A stretch of 64,000 nucleotides of DNA, taken from the NCBI GenBank assembly GCA_020427395.1, contig JAGQON010000008.1, positions 51,251-115,250 of the forward strand, given 5' to 3'. The notes below the pieces were generated by a model. The model was not told the origin of the DNA. It saw nothing but the letters and a program-made list of their open reading frames with translations, and did not search any database. This stretch comes from Phycisphaerales bacterium. Lineage in GTDB: Bacteria > Planctomycetota > Phycisphaerae > Phycisphaerales > UBA1924. Position 1 is the first letter of the stretch, and each line of letters starts with the position of its first letter. Below, piece after piece: positions 56,012 through 64,000 of this stretch. The position numbers were made by a program, and so were the translations under genes.

Positions 56012-56722
56012 ATGCTCATTCTGTTCGACATCGACATGACCCTGCTCGAAACCGACCACATCGGCATTACTCTGCTCGAGAACGCTGGGCGCGAGCTCTT
56101 CCACGAACGATTCACCGCCGAGGGAATCAACTTCGGCGGCTGCCTCGACCCCGTCATCATCGCCCAGATGCTGATCAACAACACGGTCGACAATACCCCC
56201 GACAACATCACCGCGCTCCGTCGCCACTACCACGCCGGGTTGCAACTCACCGCAAACGAGCGACCGATCGCCCGCGCCCTCCCCGGTGCCCACGAACTCG
56301 TCGCCGCGACGCGCGCCCACGACGCGATCGACGCCATCGGTGTCCTCACCGGCAACTACCCCGAAACCGGCGCCATCAAGCTCACCAGCGCCGGCTTTGA
56401 TCCATCCCACTTCGAGATCAACGCGTGGGGCGATGCCTCGCCGCACGCCCAGCCACTCCGCTCGCACCTGCCTCCCGTCGCCATCCAGAACTTCCACCAA
56501 GCCCGTGCTCGCGCCATCGATCCTGATCAGGTCATCATCATCGGCGACACGATCCACGATGTCACCTGCGCACTCGACAACGGCTGCCGCGCCCTCGCCG
56601 TCGCCACTGGGCATGCGACCCGACAGGAACTCGAAGATGCCGGGGCCCACATTGTGGTCGACGACCTCACCGAGACAAACGCCCTGCTCGACTGGATGCT
56701 CAACCGAGCAGCGGCTCGCTAA
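56012..56722 (+). CDS. HAD-family hydrolase (phosphoglycolate phosphatase-like)
   Basis: A 236-residue phosphatase-type protein. The HAD motifs are I: FDIDMTLLE (Asp nucleophile at about residue 6), II: GVLTGN (about 112), III: Lys at about residue 122, and IV: VIIIGDTIHDVTCA (about 172-185). The helical cap between I and II suggests a subclass I Gph-like enzyme. The substrate is not evident. Its stop overlaps the stop of the convergent FG-GAP gene by four bases. Confidence 0.85.
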   Translation: MLILFDIDMTLLETDHIGITLLENAGRELFHERFTAEGINFGGCLDPVIIAQMLINNTVDNTPDNITALRRHYHAGLQLTANERPIARALPGAHELVAATRAHDAIDAIGVLTGNYPETGAIKLTSAGFDPSHFEINAWGDASPHAQPLRSHLPPVAIQNFHQARARAIDPDQVIIIGDTIHDVTCALDNGCRALAVATGHATRQELEDAGAHIVVDDLTETNALLDWMLNRAAAR

Positions 56723-58053
56723 TCGCAACCCATCAGGTACAGCCGCAGATACAGTGATACATCGAAGAACGAGTACCGCCCATCGCCATCAAGATCCGCG
56801 AGTGGATCACCCGCGTTGTACGCGCCGATGAACGCCGAGACATCTAGAAAATCGAGAGAAAAATCCCGATTGAAATCGGCCTGGCACCCGACCCCGTACA
56901 CCGCCGCCACACCGGAGCCATCCGCACCGAGCGCTCCAACAACAATCTCGCCGCCGCTCAGGTCGATTGAGCTGCCCAGAAACGAGCCCAATCCCGCATC
57001 GCTCTGAACCAGGCGGTCGCGCAGTACACCTGACTGCGCTTCATACACATACGCCGCGCCCGTTCCGAACACCCCATCGCTATGGAACGCGGCCCCGACA
57101 CCCAGCAGCCCGCGATCGAGCCGCACCCAGCCGCCGAACGCGTCAGTCGCCGCACCATCGAACGCCAGCAGCTTGTGCAGCTGCGCACCGGTCTTGGCAT
57201 CGAACACATACACCGAGCCCGAGTTGAGCCCAAGATCATCCGAATCCGCCCCAACCGCGAGCAGCCCACCATCAATCGAGACCGTGCGTCCAAACTGATC
57301 GTCCGCCTGCCCATCGTCCGGGGCAATCTTCATCACCTGCTCGCCGCTGGTGACATCAAACAGATAGACCGAGCCGGAGTTCCCGCCGTGAAGATCATCG
57401 TGGTATGCGCAGGCCGCAAGCATCCCGTTCTCATCGATCGAGATCGCGAACCCAAACCGATCACCCGCCGACGCATCATCAGGAATAATCTTGCGGATCT
57501 GCGCCCCGCTCGTGGCATCAAACACATACACCGAGCCCGAGTCCGCCCCCACCACATCGTCCAGCGGCGAGCCCACACACACGACCCCATCACCGATCGC
57601 CACCGAGCGACCGAAACGATCACCCGCTGTGGCATCCTCGGCCAAGAGTTTGTGCAGCTGCACTCCGCTCAGCGCATCGAAGAGGTACGCCGATCCCGAG
57701 TTCGAACCCGAGTCGTCATTGTCCCGCGCCCCCACCGCGACCAACCCAAACCGGAGATCGAGCGACACGCTGAATACATCGTCGCTGTCCCCATCTTCCG
57801 CGAGCAGCTTGTGCCGCAGTGAACCCGTGATCGCGTCATACAGGTACACCGAGCCTGAGTTCGCGCCGTTGTCCGCGTCGTGCCACGAACCCACCGCGAT
57901 CAACCGGTCATCGATCGCCACAGACCAGCCAAACTGGTCCCCCTCCGAACCATCACCCGGGAAGAGCAAGAAATCCTCCGCGACCACCTGCGCCATCGCC
58001 CCCCAAACGCTCACGCACTGCACCACGCACACCAGAACCGATCTCAGCCGCAT
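56719..58053 (-). CDS. Secreted FG-GAP repeat protein with dockerin-type module
   Basis: A 444-residue exported protein with a signal peptide (LVCVVQCVSVWGAMAQVV). It has about seven repeats of an FG-GAP-like unit, with recurring DQFGWSVAID, IAVGSWHDAD, GSVYLYDA motifs and copies such as DRFGRSVAIGDGVVCVGS, DRFGFAISIDENGMLAAC, DQFGRTVSIDGGLLAVGA; such repeats form beta-propellers often binding calcium. The last 60 residues hold the dockerin-type pair (LDFLDVSAFIGAY, YSFFDVSLYLRLY, ending GCD). The ATG at 58053 places the signal peptide; a longer frame has no signal. Adhesion is a guess from the fold. Confidence 0.85.
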   Translation of the reverse strand: MRLRSVLVCVVQCVSVWGAMAQVVAEDFLLFPGDGSEGDQFGWSVAIDDRLIAVGSWHDADNGANSGSVYLYDAITGSLRHKLLAEDGDSDDVFSVSLDLRFGLVAVGARDNDDSGSNSGSAYLFDALSGVQLHKLLAEDATAGDRFGRSVAIGDGVVCVGSPLDDVVGADSGSVYVFDATSGAQIRKIIPDDASAGDRFGFAISIDENGMLAACAYHDDLHGGNSGSVYLFDVTSGEQVMKIAPDDGQADDQFGRTVSIDGGLLAVGADSDDLGLNSGSVYVFDAKTGAQLHKLLAFDGAATDAFGGWVRLDRGLLGVGAAFHSDGVFGTGAAYVYEAQSGVLRDRLVQSDAGLGSFLGSSIDLSGGEIVVGALGADGSGVAAVYGVGCQADFNRDFSLDFLDVSAFIGAYNAGDPLADLDGDGRYSFFDVSLYLRLYLMGCD

Positions 58054-58181
58054 CGAACGCCTCCCGAACCCCAGTGTACCCCGACTTGGCTCAATCTCCG
58101 AGCACAATCCCGCACCACATCACCCCCAAAACACAGTACACTGATCCCCCAAGAAAACCTCCAACCCCGAGGATCACGCAT

Positions 58182-59522
58182 TTGGACCAGGCTCAACCCA
58201 ATCCCATCGAACAGGCACCCGATCAGCCCAAACGCCCGGCGCCCACAACACAGCGATACTCCTCCATCGACACCCTGCGCGGCTTCGCACTGCTGGGGAT
58301 CCTCGTCCCCAACATCTGGTTCTTCGCATGGCCCATGGTCGCGGGCACCGCACCCGACGAGATCATGAGTCACACGCCCGCGAACCACCTCGCTCACGAC
58401 ATCACCTCCACACTCTTCCTCGGCAAGTTCATGTTCCTCTTCGCCCTGCTCTTCGGCTCGGGCGTCATCATGTACGCCCGCAAGTTCGACAGCAGCTCAC
58501 AGAACGCCTGTGCAAGCTGTGACTATGACATGACGGGCCTGACCGCCGAAGCTCGCTGCCCGGAATGCGACTCCTCGGCGCGAACATCACGCATAACGCC
58601 CTTATCTAAGGGCGCCCTGCTCTGGTACATCCGCTGCGCTGTGCTCCTCATGTTCGGGCTCATCCATGCGTACCTCTTCTGGTACGGCGACATCCTCACC
58701 TTCTACGCCGTCGCCGGGCTCACCCTCCTCTGGTGGGTCCGCCGACTCAACCCCAGACTCCAGCTCTGGGGCGGGCTCGGGCTGTACTTCCTGGGGGCCC
58801 TCCTCATGACCGCGTTCTCAGGGCTGGGCTACTGGGCACTCGAAACCGGGCGTGTTTCGATCGACGAACTCACCGGCAACACCGAACTTGAACTCAAAGG
58901 CTACCTCGGCACATTCGCAGACGCCCTCCAAGCACGATTCTTCACCACACTCCAGTTCCAGTTCATCTTCGGCGTCTTCTTCATGCCCGCCCTCTGGGGC
59001 ATCATGACCATGGGCATGGGACTCACCCGCCTCGGATACCTCACCGGCGAAAAGAAGACCTCCACCTACCTCAAACTCGCGGCCATGCTGATCCCGCTCG
59101 GGCTTGTTACCACACTCCTCGCCTACTACTCAACACACACCATATTCGAACGACTCCCGGGCTTCATGTGGCAGGCACTCGCCCAACCCATCGGCGTCCC
59201 GCTCGCACTCGGCTACGGATCACTCATCATCGCCCTCAGCAAGCTCACCGCCGCGAAGATCATCACCGCACCGCTCGCCGCAGTCGGACGCATGGCACTC
59301 TCCAACTACTTCGCACACACACTCCTGTGCACAACCTTCTTCTACGGCTACGGGCTCGGATACTTCGCGCAAATCGAATATCCACAGCTCTGGCTCGTCG
59401 TCCTCAGCGTCTGGGCGTTCAATATCGTCTTCTCACTGCTCTGGTTACGCGCATTCAGGATGGGTCCGTTCGAATGGGTCTGGCGATGCCTGACTTATCG
59501 ACAACTCGTCCCCATCCGCTGA
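58182..59522 (+). CDS. DUF418-family membrane protein with inserted zinc ribbon
   Basis: A 446-residue multi-pass protein resembling the DUF418/YeiB family: the N-terminal SSIDTLRGFALLGILVPNI (about residue 27-45), the long helix region and C-terminal GRMALSNYFAHTLLCTTFFY and FEWVWRCLTYRQ are typical. Between helices 2 and 3 there is a zinc ribbon, CASCDYDMTGL and CPECDSSA (about residues 107-128), of the kind found elsewhere at protein termini in this window. The start is uncertain: TTG at 58182 with GAGG nine bases upstream is preferred over an upstream ATG at 58074 that begins inside the neighbouring promoter region. Function unknown. Confidence 0.82.
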   Translation: MDQAQPNPIEQAPDQPKRPAPTTQRYSSIDTLRGFALLGILVPNIWFFAWPMVAGTAPDEIMSHTPANHLAHDITSTLFLGKFMFLFALLFGSGVIMYARKFDSSSQNACASCDYDMTGLTAEARCPECDSSARTSRITPLSKGALLWYIRCAVLLMFGLIHAYLFWYGDILTFYAVAGLTLLWWVRRLNPRLQLWGGLGLYFLGALLMTAFSGLGYWALETGRVSIDELTGNTELELKGYLGTFADALQARFFTTLQFQFIFGVFFMPALWGIMTMGMGLTRLGYLTGEKKTSTYLKLAAMLIPLGLVTTLLAYYSTHTIFERLPGFMWQALAQPIGVPLALGYGSLIIALSKLTAAKIITAPLAAVGRMALSNYFAHTLLCTTFFYGYGLGYFAQIEYPQLWLVVLSVWAFNIVFSLLWLRAFRMGPFEWVWRCLTYRQLVPIR

Positions 59523-59548
59523 TTCTCTATAAACTCCCACGCTCGAAA

Positions 59549-59570
59549 CCCGCGAACATGCGGGCGTTTT
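59549..59570 (+). terminator. Weak terminator after the DUF418 gene
   Basis: CCCGC pairs with GCGGG across GAACAT, followed by CGTTTT. Confidence 0.5.
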
Positions 59571-59631
59571 GCTACACTCAAACTCAGAAATCGCAACCAC
59601 CACAACCAGCTTCGGCAAGGAGGCCCAAGCA

Positions 59632-60375
59632 ATGCCCAGCAGCTACCGCGCACTGTGCTCCGATTTCTACATCAACTCCAAACTCAATGTCCGCATGGAG
59701 CTCCCCACCAACCGCGAGCCCGTGCTGGAGCTCTTCGAGCGCACCCGCCGCGCCTACCCGGCCATGAACGCCTTCCGGCGATACAAGGATGAGCTCGCCC
59801 TCGAGTCCGCCCCCAACGCCACCCCCCACCGCTGGCTGGCGATCCGCCAGTCCTCCGTGCGTGCCGGCGTCGTCAACCCCACCAACACCGACGACATGTA
59901 CGCCATCCACCGAGACACCATGGAGACATCGCCCTACTTCCTCTCCATCTCCCCGCTCGACATCGAGTACATCGAGCTGCTCTACGGCTTCGATCTCAAC
60001 GCTTCGGGCAACCACGACGCCATCGCCGCCAACGCCCTGCTCGCCGGCTCGCCAATGGCCGCGCTCATCGACGCGGCCGACATCAACATCCTCGAGTGCC
60101 AGCCCACCCTGGGCATGAAACTCTCCGACGACGACGGGCTCGAAGTCCACTTCGAGGTCAAAACACGCTCCAAGGGCAAAAAGCCCTCCGAGCCCAACCC
60201 CGACCCCATCAGCGTCTACCTCACCCTCCGCCGATACGACCCCGTCACCGAGCTCCAGGCCCTCACCACCCAGCTCGACGACCTCATCCAGCGCGGCCAA
60301 TCACTCGTCGACGAATACGCCCTGCCCAACCTGCTCATGCCCCTCCGCGAAGAAATCGCGTCCAGCTCGTTTTAG
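59632..60375 (+). CDS. Cytoplasmic protein of unknown function
   Basis: A 247-residue protein without signal or membrane segment. It begins SSYRALCSDFYINSKLNVRM and contains LPTNREPVLELFERTRRAYP and SPYFLSISPLDIEYIELLYG; the central part has LDLIDAADI-like helices and the C-terminus is helical (LTTQLDDLIQRGQSLVDEYA). AAGGAGG before the ATG at 59632 is a strong ribosome binding site, so it is well expressed. I know no family with certainty; its conserved look suggests a planctomycete core gene. Confidence 0.7.
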   Translation: MPSSYRALCSDFYINSKLNVRMELPTNREPVLELFERTRRAYPAMNAFRRYKDELALESAPNATPHRWLAIRQSSVRAGVVNPTNTDDMYAIHRDTMETSPYFLSISPLDIEYIELLYGFDLNASGNHDAIAANALLAGSPMAALIDAADINILECQPTLGMKLSDDDGLEVHFEVKTRSKGKKPSEPNPDPISVYLTLRRYDPVTELQALTTQLDDLIQRGQSLVDEYALPNLLMPLREEIASSSF

Positions 60376-60455
60376 CCTCCCCAGATCCTTTCACTTCCCC
60401 CTTTGGCCGAGGCACCACACCGGGTATGCTGGTGTATTGACCGAGAGGGGATCGC

Positions 60456-62483
60456 ATGCGCACCTACATCACGCTACTGATTCTGCTATCCACGGCGGTC
60501 GGCACCAAAGCCGCCGACGGCATTCGTTGCGTGCAACAATCCGTGGTCGCGACGATCGATTTCGGTGACTTTATCAGCTACATCGCGACGCACGACAACC
60601 TCGCCTATGTCCACGAACGCCGAGTGGGCATCCATGCCCTCGATGTATCAGACCCCGCGAATCCGATCCCTCTCGCGATCATGCCTGAGACCGACAATGT
60701 GTACGCGCTCGCCGCGACCAATGGCCTCCTAATCGTCGCAAGAAACTCCGTGGGGATCCTGATCTACGACACCTCGGACCCAACAAACCCTACCCTGATC
60801 TCCACCATCGAGCACACTGGGATTCTCTCAGATGTGATCATCGACGCCGACCGACTCTACTACCTCCAGTCGGGCACACTCCGCATCGCCGATCTCTCAG
60901 TCCCAAGCAACCCAATCGAGATCGGCACCTACCACATGGGCGTTGTGACATACGGCATGCGCATCGCCAAGGGGCACGCCTTCATTGCTGGCTCGCAAGC
61001 CGGACTCTACATCATCGATATCACAGACCCGAGCAAACCCGAACTCCGCCATCGTCAGGACATCCCCGGCTTCGCGCAGGATGTCTCCATCAACGGCTCA
61101 TATGTGTATGTCATCTCTGACAACGGGCTTGCACCCAACAACGGGCACATCCGCACCTACGACATCTCCCAACCAGATGCGCCGCTCCTGATCGATGAGC
61201 TTCTTGTACCCGGCCGCCCTCTCCGTATGGAGTATCACGAGAACAATCTGTACATCGCGAACGGCCACTCCGTGCAGGTGCTCGATGTCTCTTCAGCAAG
61301 CAGCCCGAAACCGCTGGGCATGCTGAGCAACCTCAGCAATACCGGATACGCGGACATCGCGTTTACCAACAACCACCTGCTCGCCCCCGCAGGTTACGCG
61401 GGGCTCGAGATCATCGATCCGCACGCCTATGCCGACCCAGTCCAAAGCAAAACCACCACGCCCCCATCACCGCAACGAGTCTCGCTCAAGGACAATACGC
61501 TGTATGTTGCCAACGCCGAGAGTGGGCTCACAATCTACGACATTCAGGACAAAGCCAACCCAACGCTCCTGAGCACGCTCAACACCCCGGGCACCGCATT
61601 CGATGTCGCCATCCAGCAGAGTACCGCGCTCGTCGCCGACGCTGACTCTGGCCTGCTCCTGCTCGATGTCGCCGATCCGTCCAACCCGCAACCCATCACC
61701 ACCTACGCAACGCAGGGCGCTGCCCGCGCCATCACCACCTACTTCGGACTCGCCTACATCGCGACAGACCTCGGGCTCGAGATCGTGAACTTCACCAACC
61801 CCCAAAGCCCATTCCAAGTTTCCTTCCTCAGCCTTCCCAAAGCCCACCACCTCGCGCTCGGCCCGGGCGTTGTGTATGTCGCCTGCGATGACCTCGGACT
61901 CCACATCGTCAATACCCTCAACCCCGCGACGCCCATGCCCATCGGGTACTACAACGAGAACAACTACAACGCCCGAAACATCGCTGTGGACGCCAACCGC
62001 ATCTTCGTCTCCAACTACCACAACGACAACAACGGGTGGCTCGAAGTCTTCGATGTCACCAACCCCGCCAACCCCACCGTCACCGATGTCGTCGGCCACG
62101 GCGAAGATGGCGCGGACTTCCACGACGGGCTGCTCTACACCATTCAACGCAACGAGCTGTCCATCCTCGACCCCAACACCCCCCACGACGCCACACCCAT
62201 CGCCTCATTCCCGCTCACCCACCGCGCCGGCTTTGTGCATATCGAAGACGAAACCGCGTACATCACCTCACCCAACGCCGACACGCTCACCATCATCAGC
62301 ATCGCAGACTGTGCCTGCAATGCCGATTTCAACGACGACGGGCAGGTCAACTCCAACGACATCACCGCGTTCCTCGCGGCCTATATGTCCCAATCCCCCG
62401 CGACAGACCTAAACGGCGACTCACGACTCAACTTCTTCGACATCAGTGCATTCGTGGAGTCCTACCTCTCGGGCTGCCCATAA
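60456..62483 (+). CDS. Secreted LVIVD-repeat protein with dockerin-type module
   Basis: A 675-residue exported protein with a signal peptide (YITLLILLSTAVGTKA). The body has about ten repeats like VRNSVGILIYDTSDPTNPTL, AGLYIIDITDPSKPELRH, GLTIYDIQDKANPTLLS, GLLLLDVADPSNPQPI, the LVIVD type that forms beta-propellers. The final 60 residues are a dockerin-like pair, the first with clear calcium loop DFNDDGQVNSND and the second DLNGDSRLNFFDISAF, ending GCP. Start at 60456 has GAGAGGGG upstream. A surface binding or structural role is inferred. Confidence 0.85.
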   Translation: MRTYITLLILLSTAVGTKAADGIRCVQQSVVATIDFGDFISYIATHDNLAYVHERRVGIHALDVSDPANPIPLAIMPETDNVYALAATNGLLIVARNSVGILIYDTSDPTNPTLISTIEHTGILSDVIIDADRLYYLQSGTLRIADLSVPSNPIEIGTYHMGVVTYGMRIAKGHAFIAGSQAGLYIIDITDPSKPELRHRQDIPGFAQDVSINGSYVYVISDNGLAPNNGHIRTYDISQPDAPLLIDELLVPGRPLRMEYHENNLYIANGHSVQVLDVSSASSPKPLGMLSNLSNTGYADIAFTNNHLLAPAGYAGLEIIDPHAYADPVQSKTTTPPSPQRVSLKDNTLYVANAESGLTIYDIQDKANPTLLSTLNTPGTAFDVAIQQSTALVADADSGLLLLDVADPSNPQPITTYATQGAARAITTYFGLAYIATDLGLEIVNFTNPQSPFQVSFLSLPKAHHLALGPGVVYVACDDLGLHIVNTLNPATPMPIGYYNENNYNARNIAVDANRIFVSNYHNDNNGWLEVFDVTNPANPTVTDVVGHGEDGADFHDGLLYTIQRNELSILDPNTPHDATPIASFPLTHRAGFVHIEDETAYITSPNADTLTIISIADCACNADFNDDGQVNSNDITAFLAAYMSQSPATDLNGDSRLNFFDISAFVESYLSGCP

Positions 62484-62507
62484 CGACATCCGCGCATACC
62501 CTTCCCC

Positions 62508-62810
62508 ATGCCCACCGCCGCCCTCACCCTCGCGCAGCAATCCACCCTCGACGGGCGGGCCTTCCTCTACATCATCCTCCTCATCGTCCTCGCCATCATC
62601 GGCGGGCTCGTCATCTTCAGCGTCAAGCGACGCATCTTCGACGACACCAATGAGCAGGATCAGTCCGCCGGAACACTCATGGAGTCCCTCGAACAGATGC
62701 GCCGATCTGGCGAGATCTCCGAGGAGGAATACCAGCAGACCCGCCGGACCATCATCGAACGAACCCGGGCCATGCTCGACCGCGACGCGAACGCCCCCGA
62801 GGAAAAATAA
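62508..62810 (+). CDS. SHOCT-like small membrane protein
   Basis: A 100-residue protein with one membrane helix (FLYIILLIVLAIIGGLVIFSV, about residue 19-39) and a C-terminal cytoplasmic part LMESLEQMRRSGEISEEEYQ and TRRTIIERT that matches the short C-terminal SHOCT pattern. SHOCT motifs are thought to mediate oligomerisation. It lies 24 bases after the LVIVD gene on the same strand, with no clear terminator between them. Confidence 0.7.
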   Translation: MPTAALTLAQQSTLDGRAFLYIILLIVLAIIGGLVIFSVKRRIFDDTNEQDQSAGTLMESLEQMRRSGEISEEEYQQTRRTIIERTRAMLDRDANAPEEK

Positions 62811-62826
62811 TCCCCGGTTTAGGGTC

Positions 62827-62853
62827 CGTCTGTAGCGTCTGGAGCGTCTGTAC
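62827..62853 (+). repeat. Three tandem 9-bp repeats
   Basis: CGTCTGTAG, CGTCTGGAG and CGTCTGTAC follow one another in the non-coding region between the SHOCT-like gene and clpX. The purpose is unknown. Confidence 0.6.
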
Positions 62854-63064
62854 ACCCAACCCGCACAATCTCAAACACATGCGACGCAGCCGTCGTATCA
62901 TGAACTGCGTAGTGTGTTCACGGGGCGCAAGAATCGCGTCATGAAACTGACATGACGCTCCGAATCCATGTTGAGCCGGGGGGCTCGCAATGCCGATACC
63001 CCCAGACACAGCATGTTTTGGCCCAGACGGGCTCACAAGTTGGCACGACACAAGAGGTCTATTC

Positions 63065-64000
63065 GTGAAGCAAGATCCATCGAACCAGAAGAACAACCCC
63101 GCTCCCGTCAACGCAACCGACTCGGGCTCCGGCTCAGGATCCGACGCCGGCTCGGGCTCGGGCAGCTCCGGTTCAGGCTCAAGCGGCTTCAGAGGCCGCA
63201 AGGTCACCACATGCTCGTTCTGCGGCAAGACCTCCCGTGAAGTCGGCCCCATGGTCGAAGGCCCGGGCGAGGTCTACATCTGCTCCAACTGCGTTGAGCT
63301 CTGCCAGAACATCTTCCGCCAGGAACGACGCCGAGTGAACTCCGCGTCCGCGGCCCTCAATGAAATCCCCACCCCGCGCCAGATCGTTGAGTTCATGAAC
63401 GAGTATGTCATCGGACAGGAACTCGCCAAGCGGTCCCTCTCCGTGGCCGTCCACAACCACTACAAGCGCCTGCTCCACGCCGAGTCCGACCAGGCCAACG
63501 ACATCGAGCTCGACAAGTCCAACATCCTGCTCATCGGCCCCACCGGCTCGGGCAAGACCCTGCTGGCCAAGACCATGGCCCGCATGCTCAAGGTCCCCTT
63601 CGCCATCGGCGACGCCACCACCCTCACCGAGGCCGGCTATGTCGGTGAAGATGTCGAGAACCTGCTCCTCAAGCTGCTCCAGGCCGCCGACTTTGATGTC
63701 GAGGCCGCCCAGCGGGGCATCATCTACATCGACGAGCTCGACAAGGTCGGCAAGTCCTCGGGCAATGTCTCCATCACCCGCGATGTCTCGGGCGAGGGCG
63801 TTCAGCAATCGCTGCTCAAGATGATCGAGGGCACCATCTCCAATGTGCCCCCGCAGGGCGGGCGTAAGCACCCCGAGCAGCAGTACATCCAGTTCGACAC
63901 CTCCAATGTCCTCTTCATCGTCGGCGGCACCTTCGTCGGCATCGAGGACATCGTCCGCCGCCGCCTCGGCCAGACCAAGATCGGCTTCGGCACCGGGACC
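63065..64000 (+). CDS. clpX: ATP-dependent Clp protease ATP-binding subunit ClpX, 5' part
   Basis: Unfoldase that feeds substrates to ClpP. The visible 312 residues include the N-terminal zinc domain [11 protein letters not shown] and CSNCVELCQ (about residue 50-77), and the AAA+ core with Walker [11 protein letters not shown] (about 160) and Walker [12 protein letters not shown] (about 220). The C-terminus and the IGF loop are beyond the window. Before the zinc domain there are about 40 extra residues, mostly a Gly/Ser linker (residues about 20-42), which is unusual. GTG at 63065 with AAGAGG upstream is the start; there is no in-frame ATG nearby. Confidence 0.93.
   Translation, partial: MKQDPSNQKNNPAPVNATDSGSGSGSDAGSGSGSSGSGSSGFRGRKVTTCSFCGKTSREVGPMVEGPGEVYICSNCVELCQNIFRQERRRVNSASAALNEIPTPRQIVEFMNEYVIGQELAKRSLSVAVHNHYKRLLHAESDQANDIELDKSNILLIGPTGSGKTLLAKTMARMLKVPFAIGDATTLTEAGYVGEDVENLLLKLLQAADFDVEAAQRGIIYIDELDKVGKSSGNVSITRDVSGEGVQQSLLKMIEGTISNVPPQGGRKHPEQQYIQFDTSNVLFIVGGTFVGIEDIVRRRLGQTKIGFGTGT

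Noticed and set aside
63106..63190. Simple-sequence DNA repeat of GGCTC/GGTTC units
   Set aside because: The stretch codes for a Gly/Ser linker in frame with ClpX, so it is a coding low-complexity region rather than an independent repeat element.

Overview
The window looks like a chromosomal segment of a planctomycete of the class Phycisphaerae. The evidence is the high GC content (about 60-65% by eye), a set of secreted proteins ending in a paired dockerin-like module with recurring FFDVSAFL-type motifs and a closing Gly-Cys, membrane proteins carrying small CxxC...CPECG zinc ribbons, a PEP-CTERM-like protein, an LVIVD-repeat protein, and flagellar genes. The lineage call is inference from these family signatures. 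No phage, insertion sequence or CRISPR array was seen.

Layout. 1-5.7 kb: the 5' part of dcd (dCTP deaminase), nearly 1 kb without a convincing gene, an unusual P-ring (FlgI)-like lipoprotein, an acyltransferase, a zinc-ribbon membrane protein and a very short flagellin. 5.9-9.8 kb: a GT4 glycosyltransferase facing a three-gene minus-strand run (TIM-barrel protein, cmk, pyrD). 9.8-19 kb: a large OstA/LptC-like envelope protein, two membrane proteins, truB, and a 1014-residue secreted dockerin-type protein. 19-21 kb: a cluster of four hairpins, then a compact redox-type module (AhpD-like protein, divergent TetR regulator with a shared operator/promoter region, thioredoxin). 21-32.5 kb: mutS, TPR and zinc-ribbon proteins, an aldo/keto reductase, a DUF6624-like lipoprotein, an M43 metalloprotease with dockerin module, tRNA-Thr(CGT), a dehydrogenase, a putative HTH protein and a PEP-CTERM-like protein. 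32.5-35.4 kb: an ECF sigma factor with its RskA-like anti-sigma factor, divergent from a double-fasciclin secreted protein, an arrangement that recalls mycobacterial SigK/RskA/MPT70-83. 35.4-44.2 kb: photolyase, cupredoxin-dockerin protein, STN-like protein, zinc-ribbon membrane protein, NrnA-type DHH phosphoesterase, an orphan DNA methyltransferase flanked by AT-rich small genes. 44.2-50.9 kb: mnmA, ribF, putA, an AT-rich unknown gene and a pseudopilin. 50.9-64 kb: a DUF899 protein, rpoD, dnaG, acyP, an HAD hydrolase, an FG-GAP dockerin protein, a DUF418 protein with an inserted zinc ribbon, an unknown conserved-looking protein, an LVIVD-repeat dockerin protein, a SHOCT-like protein and the start of clpX.

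How the genes relate. Most are housekeeping genes in short runs with frequent convergent ends that touch or overlap. The most informative accessory features are the six different secreted domains joined to one C-terminal module, the two regulator-target modules (TetR/AhpD-like/thioredoxin and ECF sigma/anti-sigma/fasciclin), and the zinc ribbons attached to four unrelated membrane proteins. AT-rich patches near 41.4, 42.5-43.7 and 49.8-50.4 kb stand out from the background composition.
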